The position numbers were made by a program, and so were the translations under genes. Of a stretch of DNA of 64,000 bases, positions 37,651 to 50,362 are shown piece by piece. The DNA comes from Cardinalis cardinalis (taxonomy: Eukaryota; Chordata; Aves; Passeriformes; Cardinalidae). The stretch is taken from positions 1,929,904 to 1,993,903 of the forward strand of contig JACDOX010000034.1 in NCBI GenBank assembly GCA_014549065.1, written 5' to 3'. The notes under the pieces are model-generated. The model was not told the origin of the DNA, did no database searches, and was given only the letters and a program-made list of their open reading frames with translations. The first letter of the stretch is position 1, and the number at the start of each line of letters is the position of its first letter.

Positions 37651-40600
37651 TGCTCTCATCTTGGCAGCAAACCTCAGGTAGCTACAGTTTGAGTGCAATT
37701 CGCTGAGCTGTAGCTGAGAGCTGTAGCTCAGCTGTCCCTCTAGCTGTTCTCTTTTATTTAACCCAACTGCAAGGCCCNTGGGGAAAGGTTCATGACATTA
37801 ACTTCTCAGTTTTGTGGATCTCCATGGCCACACTNTCTTCTTTTAAAAGGGTAACACTTCATACAATCCAAAACAACAGGGCCTACAAATAGTTGCATTC
37901 ACACCAGGTTTATGGAACTATCCTTGCCATTTCTTCNTTGGTCCTACACACATTTATTCCCACATTAATAGGCTGGTTTGAGCACAAGGCCTTGTATTTC
38001 ATAAATGAACATAAGGTCAACAGGACAGAGCCATGACAAAGAATAGCCCACTGCTGACATGCCCATTTTTTCAAGCAGCAATTAAATCACTTAGCTTATC
38101 TACCAATCCAATGATAAGCCTTGAACACTTCCCCATGTGAGTGGCACCCTCACAGAATTTTTAAATGTATACAGCTAGAATTATAACATCAGCAATATGT
38201 TTGACTCAGTATTATTAAACAGAANAAGGATAATCTATGTGACAGAAAGTGTATAACTATGTATATACTAGACAGGATTCAATAAGAAATGTCAAATGAG
38301 AATAAAGAGATGTTTTTCAATTCACATGATTATCAAAATCACCTCACATTCCTATTTTCCTTCTCTCAGACACTGCCATGAACATAGGATGCTGCCCAAA
38401 GCTCAGATGTTACCTAGGTGTCCAGGTGTCAGCTTTCCATAAATCAATCTAGTTTTGGCTGTGTATTACTGAAATACTTNGGGGAACAAACCTGCACCAA
38501 TGTGGGTCATTTCCTGGCAGGGGAACTGGAGGACAAGTNCAAGGAAACCAAAATGATCTGTGAGATGAGAGTTTGTTTTTCAGCACATGATGAACAGAAA
38601 TGCCCTTGACCATTTCCCAAGATGGACTTTTCTCCAAAACACATGATCATTTTTATTGCTAAGACTTCAGTGTATTAAACAGGAAACATCAACTTTTTTT
38701 TTTTTTGGTCAAGATCTGAAAAATTCCCTCAGTCTGTTGGGGTTATTTTCTGTCCATTGCTTCCATAAGAAATTAAAGAGTCATCTGCCTTGCCACACTG
38801 GCTGTGGCACTCCAGCTGGACTTCAAGCTTGTTTATGCTATGTACATTTAAAACAAACTTGGCAGATGGAACAGTGGGTTCTTCCCACATACACCTGCCT
38901 CAGGTCTCCCAGCTGTGACATATGGCCTGTAGGTAATTGACTGCCTCAGAAAATGATCCTATGCAAGCAACAACTTGGCCTTGAGCAGGCCCAAATTTTT
39001 TACCAGTATTTCAAAAAGCTTGTGTAGGAAAATGGCATCTTTCCTATTTCAAAAAACAAACACACCAGAGACACTTTCATCAGATGCTTTTAAATTTGCC
39101 ATTCACAGTCAAGCCCCGCTGCATTTGGGCAGAGGCTAGTTTTCCACATCAGGTGGCCATAAATGCTAGCTATAATTAAGAAAGATAGTGCAGGAACTCT
39201 GGCCTTGATTCATCACTTTGTGATCCATTTAATACCAGACAAATTTCATCAGCGTTCTACAATAACCTGCCAGGAATTAGTGATGGGTAATATTAATANT
39301 GCAAAGTGAAAACTGAGCCTTGTAAAATTAATCAGTAATTCATTCATGTGTTGCAAGAGCAGGGGGGAACCATAAAAATTTTAATAATAAGCCTAAATTT
39401 GAAAGATGCCCCATTGTTAAAATGCTAATGCAAGCACTGATTTTCCAGGTCCCCTTGGATTATTAAATTCCACCAGCTGATGACCAGGACAGAATCTGGT
39501 GGCAGGTTACCGTTCTCCTGGCTACTCCTACGGATGCATGTGCCATGCAGTGGACACACTCCCAAGGACCAGAAGAAGGGAAGAGGGCCAGAAAGGCAAC
39601 CCAGCATAGCCCCTGCTGAGAAGCAGAGACAATGTCCTGGTGTGGCATGGCTGAGCAGCCGCCACGCAGCTTTTGCAGTGTGGTCAGCATGAGGGGCTAT
39701 GGGACATCACCCTGTGCCTCCACAGACCCACGCTGTACCTCTGCTCTACACAGTTTATTGCAAAACAAGTATTTTCTGACAGCTCCGTGCTAGGATTTGG
39801 TGTGTGACTTTGGGGTGCTCTTCTCTAAGGTTATCTTTTTCTAACAGAAATCAGTTCATCTGCATCAGCTTCATAACAGGTCTCATTCTTATTTTCAGAA
39901 GGTCCTGTGTTATTACTGTACTGTGTATTACTGGTGGCAACACACAGATATTCTAAAGGGAATGTAAATTGAGGACTTCCTTAATAAACAAAGCTTTACC
40001 CATAGCACAGAACTGATATGAAATGGCCTAGTCCTTTTTTTCCTGGAACTATTTCATGTCTCCACAGCCCCAGCTGACCCAGTGACGGGGAATGACCCTT
40101 CTTTACTCACCACATCAATTCACTGTCACCACTTCTGTTGCTTTGTTATTTTCCCCTTAGCTGTTTGTCTTTTCTAGTCCTTTAGTTCACTCATGTGAAA
40201 GTACTGGGGCATTCATTCCAAAAGAGAAATGGAAAGCTGTAATCAAAATGAGTGGGATGTAATTTACCTATCACATAGATTTTCATCAGTGGTTTTGTGC
40301 AAGGAATCCACAAAAAAAGAGCTTGCGCTGATACACATGGGTTTCTCAATCCCAAGACAGTAATGATTATTGGGTTTTGACCTCAATTTGGATTTTCATT
40401 TTCCTCTTGAGAAAAAAAACCCTCTTCATTTTGTTTCCGACATACTCCCTGCCTTGCTCATGAGGAGGAAGGCTGAAAATGCAAATATGTTCAGTTTGCT
40501 TGTTCTTGAAGGTTTGATGTTAGAAAAAAACTTGCTGATTAATGTTCTTCTTCTCCAAATATTTTAGATGAGTCTCACCTGCAATGCTAGAAAGCAGTGT

Positions 40601-41757
40601 CTGGAAAGCTTTATGAGCCATTTAAAAGATTGGCTCCTAGTGATGCAGAATGAGGCTTTTTTAGCTTTCTGAAGGACCACATGTGTTTGACCTTCCTGAA
40701 ACAAATTACTACCTATGTCCTTTGATGCCACCTCTCTGGAAAAAAGATAGCTCAGCTGTGTAAGGAGGTCCTTGGTTTCAACAGAGATGGCTGACTGACT
40801 TTCCCAAATGACCCTAATTTGCAGTTTTCTCCCCTCTTTCCACCTGAAAAATGCAACTGAGTGACAGGAATACTCACAAGCAAAACTGTGGCTCACATAT
40901 ATGGACATATAGATACATATACAGACATCTATAAACATACACATATTTATTGCCAGGGGTTGATGAATCAAGGAGCTCAGCAGAGGGGAGGGTGCTGCAG
41001 CTCCATGTCCCCAGAATACACAGTCCCTGTATCAAGTAGATAGTAAAGGAATGGAGTTTAATGAGAAGTGAGGCCAGGCAGTGCTGATCAGGCGCAGAGC
41101 ACAGCCAGACAAGCTTGCTGACAGCCACTGTTCACACAGAAGTGGCTCCTTTTGCCTTCACTTTTGCACATTTGTTCCTGCCCAGACCACCTTGATCCTT
41201 ACCATTCCTCACCTCCCTCAATAGCCCACACAAAGTCCTGTACCATCTCCTAATGTACTTCCTCAGCATCACGCAGTGTGTGATACCCACCCCTCTGGCA
41301 GTGAGCCTGTCAGTCTGAAGAGCGCTTTGGAGAGCCTCCTCCTTTGGCTGTTTATCAGCCCCTGGGGCTGAGAATTCCCGATGACAGTCTGGGAGGGCTC
41401 ATAGCTCTCACTGGTTTACTGGGACTCCCTCCTCTGCCATTTGGCCCAAGACCACTCTAACACAGGGCACATCTATAGATTTACCTGCTTTTCCCGTGGG
41501 CTGCTGCTGCCACTCAGATCATGTGCAGTACAGGAAGAGCAGTCAAGATCTTCCTAGTATCAGGAGAACTGAATAAAATTTGTAGTGAGAGAAGTCAGCA
41601 TTCTCTGATTCTGTACCTCCTTTAGAAGCTTACCTAAACCAAATTTTAAGAGTTTTCAGTTAGTTCTATGATAGAAAATAAACCTTAGCAACAGTAAGTT
41701 CACCTTCACTTTGCTTCACTTACCTTATGATGTGCTTTTCTTCTTTTCTGAAATAAA
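37651..41757. other. intergenic sequence with simple repeats
   Basis: No gene recognised. There is an 8-bp inverted repeat GCTGAGCT / AGCTCAGC at 37,702-37,709 and 37,725-37,732 inside AGCTGTAGCT-rich sequence, a GC-richer patch at about 39,480-39,720, and an AT/CA-rich tract at 40,898-40,952. The density of single ambiguous bases drops abruptly after 39,299. Confidence 0.55.
40898..40952. repeat. imperfect ATACATA/ATATAGA-type low-complexity tract
   Basis: ACATATATGGACATATAGAT followed by ACATATACAGACATCTATAA and similar units. It is an alternating tract of about 55 bases, interrupted too often to be called a clean microsatellite. Confidence 0.6.
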
Positions 41758-41925
41758 CTTTTAATTAGCAGAGTGACCTTGTCTAGGTCACTTCATCTCT
41801 CCGTGTTTCTCTTCTCCCTTTTGTTCAATTAAGACAATAAAACAACGCACCCACATGGGTATTGTGAAACTTAATTAACTGATGTGTGCGGGACGCTCTG
41901 AGGTTCTGCAAAGGAGAGCACCATA
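41758..41925 (+). repeat. MIR-like SINE relic
   Basis: The segment follows the MIR order on the plus strand. TTAATTAGCAGAGTGACCTT corresponds to CTAGCTGTGTGACCTTGGGC and GGTCACTTCATCTCTCCGTG to AAGTCACTTAACCTCTCTGTG. Next come AAGACAATAAAACAACGCAC (the ATAATAATAG-CTACCTC block) and ATGGGTATTGTGAAACTTAA (GGGTTGTTGTGAGGATTAA), then TGATGTGTGCGGGACGCTCT (ATGTAAAGCGCTT). The collinear match over about 165 bases makes chance unlikely. MIR is a tRNA-derived SINE that amplified before the mammal-reptile split, so a recognisable copy in a bird is either very old or maintained. Confidence 0.72.
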
Positions 41926-43819
41926 AGCATAGAAAATTAATGTTAGGATGAGTGTTGCATAATAACCTGACACAGCATCTGTAAGTGAACAATTTTTTAA
42001 AAATCACTTCAGATTTTCTTATGCATTGAAGTAAGTTCTGCTGCAGGGCCTTCAGTGTTAAGTGGCCAAAAGCATAAAAGAGGGGAGGAGCTTGCAGTCC
42101 CAGGCTAACTGCTCAATTTAATAGAATAGCTTATAGTTGGTGATCTTGAGGCTGTTTTCCATTCTAAATGAGTCTATGACAAGTTCCACTCAGTTTAATG
42201 CTTAGGTTATGCATTGTCACCTAATATTCATCTAAATCTTCACATTCTTCTCAGCACTTCCATTGGAATAGTAGGTGCAAATTAACCCTAAAATCTGAGC
42301 AAAACAGAGCATCAAACAACCTGGAAAGTTTTTTAGAACCAGTTTCATTTACAAATCTGGTCAAGGTATATCTGATGATTTAGGCATACCTACTAGATTT
42401 CCATTTCAGAAGTATCCCTGCCACAACTTCTGTCAATGCATTTTATTCTCAGTTCTTGTTTCATGCAAAGCTTGGGTGAAGCTCAGTAGGTGCAGATATA
42501 AGAAAGAAATTAAATACCACACCACTCAGAGAAATAATGGAGTTCTTAGTAAAATCAGAAAAAGAGTGTGTGAAATTTCCGTATTTTAAAATAAGTTCAT
42601 TTTGTAGTTCACTATATGTGTTCTATATTATTTTTTACAATATTTTAAATTACTTTAGCATGACTATCTAGCTGTGTAGTTGAGTAACTTCCCTGATTAT
42701 GACAAAAAAATCACAACCAAGAAATGAAGTTCAGCTTTTCAAAGTAAGGCATAGCAGATGCCAGGATTCTAGTGATGCCATGGTCCTTAGAAGCCAGGTG
42801 ATGCACAGTTAATTTTTAGACAGTTACCAGGCAACAGTTGGGACTAACAGAAGGCCACGAACAACTCCTTAATTTCTTAATTTTCTTTCCTGAATCTGGG
42901 CTGCTGGATTTATTTTTCAACTATTTTTCCATCAGAGGTCTTAGCCATTGAAAAAAGATCATGCAGTACATTGGTTAGATTAGATAAGTGATTTTCTTTA
43001 GCAGGTCTAAGTACTCAATAAATCTGCTCCTTTGTAAGTATAATATAAAATTGCTCTTTCCATTTTCATGTGCTTATAGCTAAGAAATTCTACCTGAAAG
43101 AAAGAAGTGAAGAAAATCTCAGAGCCATTCTGTGATATTGCAAAAAATATAAGCCTTCAGTTTTGCTTTTTGTTTGGATTTTCTTTTACCTGTCATTTCT
43201 GTTTTGACAGGTTTCCCAAACTGCTGCTATCAACCTTTCTAATAATTAAACATTAAAACTTGAATGATGGTTTAACACACAATGAAACATTTAGCTATGC
43301 TACAGTTTTTTCTAATTCTCCCTCTTGCTTTCACCAACAAACAACTGAGTTTGATATGCTTACAGAAGAGAAAAAATTGCATGTTTGCCTGGAGTAGGAG
43401 AGAACTCAACTTGAGGATCAAGATGTACTTTCCTCTATTATTGTTCTATAGTAGCACTAATTTGTCAAACTGTCTTTTACACTACAAAAACCACACTTCA
43501 TACTCCAAGTCATCTAGAGTCTGTGCTCAACATACAGAAAAAAAAATTAAATAGGAACAAATGGAGTTTTCCTTCTATCTTAGCATTTCATGATTTTAAA
43601 AAATGGTATTTCATGCAATCTAATTGCTCTTGTGCTTTTAGTATATAATCATTCTCACAATATCTGTCTCACAGCACAGTCAACAACTGCAGCTCCTCAC
43701 CTGACGAGGTTTCTAAATCCAGCACTGTGATCTCATCTCTACGAGGAACCGCATTAAACCACTGCCACAAAAAATGTGAGCCCAGTGTTTCAGATGAAAG
43801 ACATGAAAATCCATATCAT
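41926..43819. other. intergenic sequence, nothing recognised
   Basis: AT-rich unique-looking sequence without exon, RNA gene or named repeat. No ambiguous bases occur here. Confidence 0.55.
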
Positions 43820-43915
43820 TTTTCCTCTTGAGGAAAATGGAAGACAGGAACAAGGAAAGGCTCTAACTTCCCTACTTCACATACTGTGCATTACCACTCT
43901 GCTACGTGCCACTGT
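43820..43915 (-). repeat. possible MIR-like SINE 5' end
   Basis: On the plus strand GAGGAAAATGGAAGACAGGA is followed, after a diverged middle, by GTGCATTACCACTCTGCTAC. The latter resembles the complement of the MIR tRNA-related head (CTCTTAACCACTATGCTATA). Only this head and a weak CAGGAACA-type block match. Confidence 0.45.
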
Positions 43916-46900
43916 CTGCAGGTCCTCGGTATTGTGAGTTTATTTCTACTGTTATTTATGACTGTTACTGCACTAGCTTCTACACATAAGCTATCCTGTT
44001 CAATTGCACACCCAGTGTGTTCAGCACTGCAGGAACACAAAATATCACGTTGTCAGCTTGTGGGGTTGAGTCATTGCAAAGGACTTAGAGAGCCTGTACC
44101 TACCTCCCAGAGGTTCTTTTGAATGTTTCTGTCATTAGTGTCACTGTAAAGCATAACCCACTGTACAATACGTGGGTTGCTTGAAAGGCTTGAGTGCTAC
44201 AATACAGAGGAATTGCAAGCTTTGCTAGGCATCTTATTCAAAGCTAAGCTGAGATGATGCCTGGAAGTCAACATCCATGAAGCTGACCGTGAGTCCTTGA
44301 AGATCAAGCTCTGGCTTCATACCTGGTTCGAGCTGACCTAAATCTGGGCTGTTATTTAAAGGGATAGCTCTACCTTCTGCTCTCTGGCCCCAGCCACATT
44401 TTCTCACTTGTGCCAACACAAGATCTTGTGTGGATGCACAGAAGGTTGGAGCAGGGAATTTACCTAACTGAAAATACAGAAAAGAAACAATTGGGCAGAT
44501 GGTTTAGTTACATCAAATGGACCATGGAACTGAACCCTCAGGTTCAATGCCCCTGCATTCCACTTTGGAAGAATGGGGGAGAAAAAACTGAGAGGACTCT
44601 TAGCTGTGCTGTGCCTGTTCNACATGGGTTGGATGAGCAAAACCCTTACTGTGCACAGAGGGCTTGGGCTGTCCCTGCCAGAGTGTCCCAGAGCTCAGGC
44701 ACAGTCCGCACTGGAGAGTTCCCTTGTGCACTCTCAGCCAGAGCACAGGCTCAAACTTGGCTAAGAGCAGCAGTAAAGGGGGCACTGGTTGCATGTTGAA
44801 GTCGGAGACAGTGGGGGTAAGTGGGGGTAAGCCCTCCATCTTGGCTGGAATGGTAAAGAGATCCTTTTGCCTGCTCTGCTCTTCCTCCTGCTCTGTGAGA
44901 TGGTGAAGTTCTCGCCCTTCTGCTTCAGTCCATCAGCACTGAGGTGACACTCTGTCTTCCCTCCTCAAATAATCCATGCTTCCTATCACTCCCCACCTTC
45001 CTTTCTCTGCTATAAGTAATACAGGTGTTCTTCTTTGCCACAAATATCCCCTAAGCTTCCGCCTCTTCACCCGTTCTTATCAAGGCCCCCCAAGCTTCTG
45101 TGCCTNGAGATGCTCAGCAGTCTCCAGCTCCAGACTGTATTTTTCAACTGCCAAACTCAGTCGGGGCAAATCCAAAGCACCCTCCAAATCCTTCTATGTT
45201 GACTTGAATGTGCTCAAAATGCTTGCCAACATTTTGACTCAAACTCTAAATGGCCGCACAAGAATGGAAGGGGTCCTTCAGCCCCCCTATAAGTCAGAAA
45301 GGAAAGATGACAACTTGAATTAAATCTTCTGTGAAAAAAATTGCTTTGCCCTATTAAAGCAGATTTCAACTAATTGGAAACAATACACTGCGGGGTTTTT
45401 AAAATAGTTTAACCAAAATGTTCCCCTTTGGCTATGTTTATCATTGAAACACAGCCATTTTATGAAATAAAAAGACAGCACTTGCCCTGGTTTGCAGCCA
45501 ATATGCTGAAGGCTTCAGAAACAGTTTTATCATCATTTAAATCAAATGACAATGCTGAACCTTTTAAGAAAACAAAGGGGAACTATGTAGGAACCTTTTT
45601 GGTAGACGAGTCCTCTGACCAGTTCACAAAAATTTCTATGCCCAAGTGGATCTGAACTAGTTGTTTTTTTCCTTTATTCTTAAACTACTAAGGAAGGGCA
45701 ACAACTTGAGGGGGGGAAAAAATGGCATCAATCTTCAAATTTTTTTCTCTTACTTGTATAGAATGCCAATGAATATATTTCATTTCTACCAGTCTTTTAC
45801 ACTCTATTGTGATAAGCATCTATTAGTTTTTGGAAGTGGTCATCTCTCTCTTCACAGTGCAGAGATGCAAAACATCCTTCTTAGGACAGAGGCCATATTC
45901 ACCTTTTCTAAATTGTAACATTTACTTAAGTTGCCTCCATCTGAGCCTGAATCATCCTTCTGTTGGTTATCTCCTTCCATTAACTACAAAGAAAACACAG
46001 GTCAAAAGCAATCAAGACATCTCACTGCAGCACTTCCTTAGGTAGGAGGCACCAATGTCTCTGGGTTCTCTCTTCAGGCTTTGTGCTCTTGTTTTTGTCT
46101 TCTTGTGTTATGTAGACTAGACCTTGGAATGTGATGGTAAAACGGCAAAGTCTGAGTTTGGGGGAAATATGAGAACCTAAGAGGTCTGGGAAATTATTTC
46201 CAGAAAAATCATTTTTAAAATGTACTTGATGTTTATTCCTCTTCAGAAGCCTTGGAAGGCATTCAGCGTCAGTCCCCATCCCTTATAATCTTCAAAAGTG
46301 AGATGATGCCACCAGTTTTCCTTCCCCTCCCCCTCCAAAGCTGTGCAAAATCTATCACTTTTCTGGCAGTCCAGACTTCAGAAATTCAGAAACTGAAATG
46401 AGAAATAATTTTTAAACCCCTCCAGGCTATCAGGAGCTGTACTGACCCCAGACTACAATAGGAAAGTCTTACAGCTGTGTTGACCAGCTCTGACAAGAGC
46501 CTGTAACACTTTACTCTGAAATTGGTTTCAGTTCCCCAGGGACAATTCCGTAAAAGCTGAGTGCCATTTGCAAACACACTGTTGCATTGTCCTTGAAAAA
46601 GGCACATGGAAATATACCTCAAAACTTTATGAAGCACTACAGTTTGCTCACATTAATTTTTGAAAAATTCATGCATGGCATAAGAATGACCAAATGTGAT
46701 GATATGTGATCAGTGATTAATGAACTGCTCACCAATGAAAGACAGGTTCTTCATTCTGGTACAGCAGAAGTCAGGGACACAGGCTTGATGAGTTAATGAT
46801 ACTTCTTCCAGATCTGTTTTCTGTTATTGCATGGTTATAATACTCTATCATATATTAAAAACTCATGCATACAGAAAAATTCTATGAGCACTCACCCTCA

Positions 46901-49900
46901 CAACAGTTATCCTCTTATAACTTTTTTTTACAAGTTCCTGAAACAAGTTAACTTGCTTATCAGTCAGATTTTAAATTTGGCAGTTAGTGTCATAATTTTA
47001 CAGCTTGTCTACATGAATAAGCTAATTTCATGATCATCCAGAGCAGTAGCTGCATTAACATTGTACTGAAATTCAGCAACTCAAGTTCTTGTCTTTTTGA
47101 TTAGTTTTCCTGTAAAAATGATCTAAAAATCTCCTTGAATATATTTCCCCCATTAACTGCCCACAATTCAAAAAAGACAGTACAAAGTACTTGAATTTTA
47201 AACTGTCCAGTTAATTTAATAGAAAAGCATGCTATTTCCTATTAATATTCTACATGCCTACCTTCTCTAATAAGCAATCCAAAGCACTGCAGGGGTAGTT
47301 AGGAAGAAGAAGCCTCGGTACACTGGATCCTTTGAAATGAGCAGATTATTCTGACATGCTCAAATTTTATATGATGCACTTAAAAGCTTGTTTGTAAGAA
47401 GCTTTTGGCACAGTGCTCAGTGAAACAGAAAAATTGTCATCAAAATTAGAGTAAAACAGTAGTATTTAGCATTACATAAGAAACCATTATTATTGCATCA
47501 GCTTCTGGTTTTAATTATAATGTCTTTGCTAGAAGAAGCTTCTTAGCCATTTGCTAAACCTACCTGCATTTCTTCCAATCCCCATCTCTACTGTGACTGC
47601 CTTCACTTCTCTCCTTCTTTCAGGCACATGATTTCATAGTGGCACAGACACCACATGGCTAAAGCTTGCCCCAAGTACCACAGCATGCAATGATATGCAA
47701 GTCAAGGAATGAAACTGAACTTTAACCTATGAAAAGAGCAAGGTGTTCTCTGAAACTGTAATTATATAATTTTTCCTAACATTGCTTCAATCACTAATTG
47801 CTGTGGATGACCAAGTTAAGTAGCAAGGAATAAGGGAAACAGGATCAGGGTAAAAAAAATACAGCCTTGACACATTGGGTCCGATCTCTTCAACCCCTTA
47901 TAACCACACAGTAATTATCCAAGTCAAAAGCAAGTACCAAACTCCTCTCCATGGCACAGATCCCAGAGTACTCTCTACCACATAGTCAGCCTTAAGCTGC
48001 AGCTACACAGAGGAGCAAGTATGTCACCAGTGACATAGAATAATTAGGGGGTAGGGGGGAAGGGGAAAGGTTTGCTAGTGGCTAAATAGAACTGCTAGTC
48101 AGGCTTTAACAGCTGTGCTGAGTAGAACAAGGACAAAGAACTCTGACAATGTGATGGTCTCACCTAGAAAAAAAATTCCTCTCTGACCCCAATCTGGTAA
48201 TCATTTTATTCACAAGTGCGGGACACGGTATGCCTAAAGAATGCCACAGGACATCAGTTCCCCTTGGACATAAATCCTACTTATAGCTATGATCAATGTC
48301 AAATGCATTAGAGAGACACAAAAAGATTTTTTTTTAAGCCCAAATAGTCATCAAAGGAGAAACCTGGTGGTTCTTATGGAGTGCAGATAAGTGTTAGCAG
48401 TTCTAACATGGATCGATACAGCAGTAATGTATCACAAACACAGAGCCCACTAGTTCAGTTTCAGATCCCTCAGATGTCTCCAGAACCACTAGATCAGTAG
48501 AATTTCTCCAGGAATCTCTCAAAAATCTGATACTGTCCCTCATGGTTTACTTCATACCTGCCTTATGGGAACTGTGTTAATAATTAACATCTCTGACTAC
48601 GGTTACCCACAGACATTTTGTAAGGGACACTCAATGCTTCACTTCAGCCCAGATAAATAAAGCCCCCACATTCNACCTACCTAGCATAACTCATTATCTC
48701 TCAGAAGAATTTGCATTGAAAAGAGAGCAGGATTTATGCAAACAATAAAATGCTCTGCTTGGATTTCCATTCCAGGTCAGAAAATATGAAATTAATCCAT
48801 GAAAGATAAGGAACCATCAGTCAAAAAAAGCTGATAAAAACCATCCCAGCACAGCATTAGACACAATAGCCATTTTTCTGGCTGGAGGGTTAATATTACA
48901 ATAGACTGGGGAAGAATTTAAACTCAGCTGTCCAACATCTGAGGATTCTTTTCCACTGTCCAAGGCTGATCAATCTCTTCCAACATCTGAGGAGAAGCCC
49001 ATGCTTGTGAGTCCCAGGCACAAAAAGTCATCAAGTGCCTGAGGATTTCTGCTTAGGCTAAATAATTGATTTTACCTAGCTTTAAACTCTTCTTCTTAAC
49101 TGCAACTAAATAGCTTGGGAAATCTCTCCCAGCCCAACAGCTCTTACATCACCCATTCTCATGCCCGTCACCGTTCTGCCAGGTGACCAATGCTAAAACA
49201 AGAGGCCAAATAGAGTAGTACCAGAGCTCATGCACTCAGTGGTGCTAGACCTCCCCAGCTTATTCAAAACCAGGGAAGAGTGGGTGCAGAGGATTTGTTG
49301 GGAGGTGAATCTTAGAGATAAATGAGAAATCTGGAAGCCCAAACTGGTCTTAAGCAGAATATCTGTACTTTTTCTTCACCCACACAAATGAGTCTCCTGG
49401 TACTGTACCAGATGTGCTGGCAGCTGGTTTCCAGATAAAATCTGCAGCAGCCAAAGTGAACTGACCAGAGACTTCAGTCTCCTGAGTTGTGAATGCATAT
49501 CATCTGCATTCAGTTCACGCTAAAATGTGCAGGCTTTTTAAATTTATTAGTGATTTACAGGCCAGTGTCACCCTTACTCTGTGTCTTGGAGAAAAACACA
49601 CCATGTGTTTCTACATCCAAGTACAGAATAGATTTGCCACTGCTGGTACCTCTGCAGCAGATGTGCAGCTTGTAAGCTGTGTCATTTGTGAGCAGTGACA
49701 AAATTGAGGTCACTCTCATTATAGAAAGGAATCTTTAAAAGAGCATATCACTGTCCCATGGATGATGACATTTACAAGTGTTTTGCTGTTTCTAGTGAGC
49801 AAAAATCATCACATATACTGGTAATATTGTAGTGGAAATACACTGCTGCTGGAAAAGCAAAATGCAAGACAATACAACCTCTTCCATGAGGCTAACAGCA

Positions 49901-50184
49901 ATACGTCATCACACATGAGTTTCATGCCCAATAAATCCTCTGGAAATTAAACACAGCTGACAGTATTTCAACAAGTGTTCTAATTCTCTCATAATCAAGC
50001 ACATTAACAACACACCATATTCATTTTCAGTGGCTTCAGCTTCTCAGCCTTGCATATTAGAACAATTCAACACATCTGGGACTAAATTACTGTCACAAAC
50101 AATTTCACACACTTAGAATGATCTTCTCACTTTGCATTGCATAGAAGACAGTTCTCAGAGCCAATGGTCAGTATCACAACAGCC
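43916..50184. other. intergenic sequence, no recognised gene
   Basis: About 6.3 kb of mostly AT-rich sequence. The longest frame is 44,410-44,799 (129 codons, plus strand) in a GC-richer patch; it contains an ambiguous base and matches no family. A short tandem GTGGGGGTAA duplication lies at about 44,812-44,832. Only three ambiguous bases occur in the whole stretch. Confidence 0.55.
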
Positions 50185-50362
50185 AGGGGCTCGGCCACTT
50201 AGACCATGGGATTCACTTGGAGAAACCTCGTCCTGGAGGCTGGTGGGGTCCATCTGTTGGAGAAGGGGAAGAGCCTCTTCAGTCATAGACTTGCCAAGTT
50301 GGTGAAGAAGGCTTTAAATCAAGGTTAGAGGTCCCTTCCAAAGTAAGTTATTCTATGAGTAC
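50185..50362 (+). mobile_element. CR1-derived piece: upstream block joined to 3' tail
   Basis: GGTCCCTTCCAAAGTAAGTT and ATTCTATGAG at 50,329-50,358 form a CR1 3' terminus. Directly before it, ATGGGATTCACTTGGAGAAA, CCTCGTCCTGGAGGCTGGTG, GGGTCCATCTG and GAAGGCTTTAAATC resemble a block I associate with the 5' portion of CR1 elements. If that is right, the middle of the element is missing. The tail is the firmer part of the call; the upstream block is from memory. Confidence 0.5.

Noticed and set aside
44410..44799. 129-codon frame in a GC-richer patch, considered as an envelope-like or other coding remnant
   Set aside because: No domain, signal peptide plus cleavage site or membrane anchor is convincing; it contains an ambiguous codon and overlapping frames are equally open.
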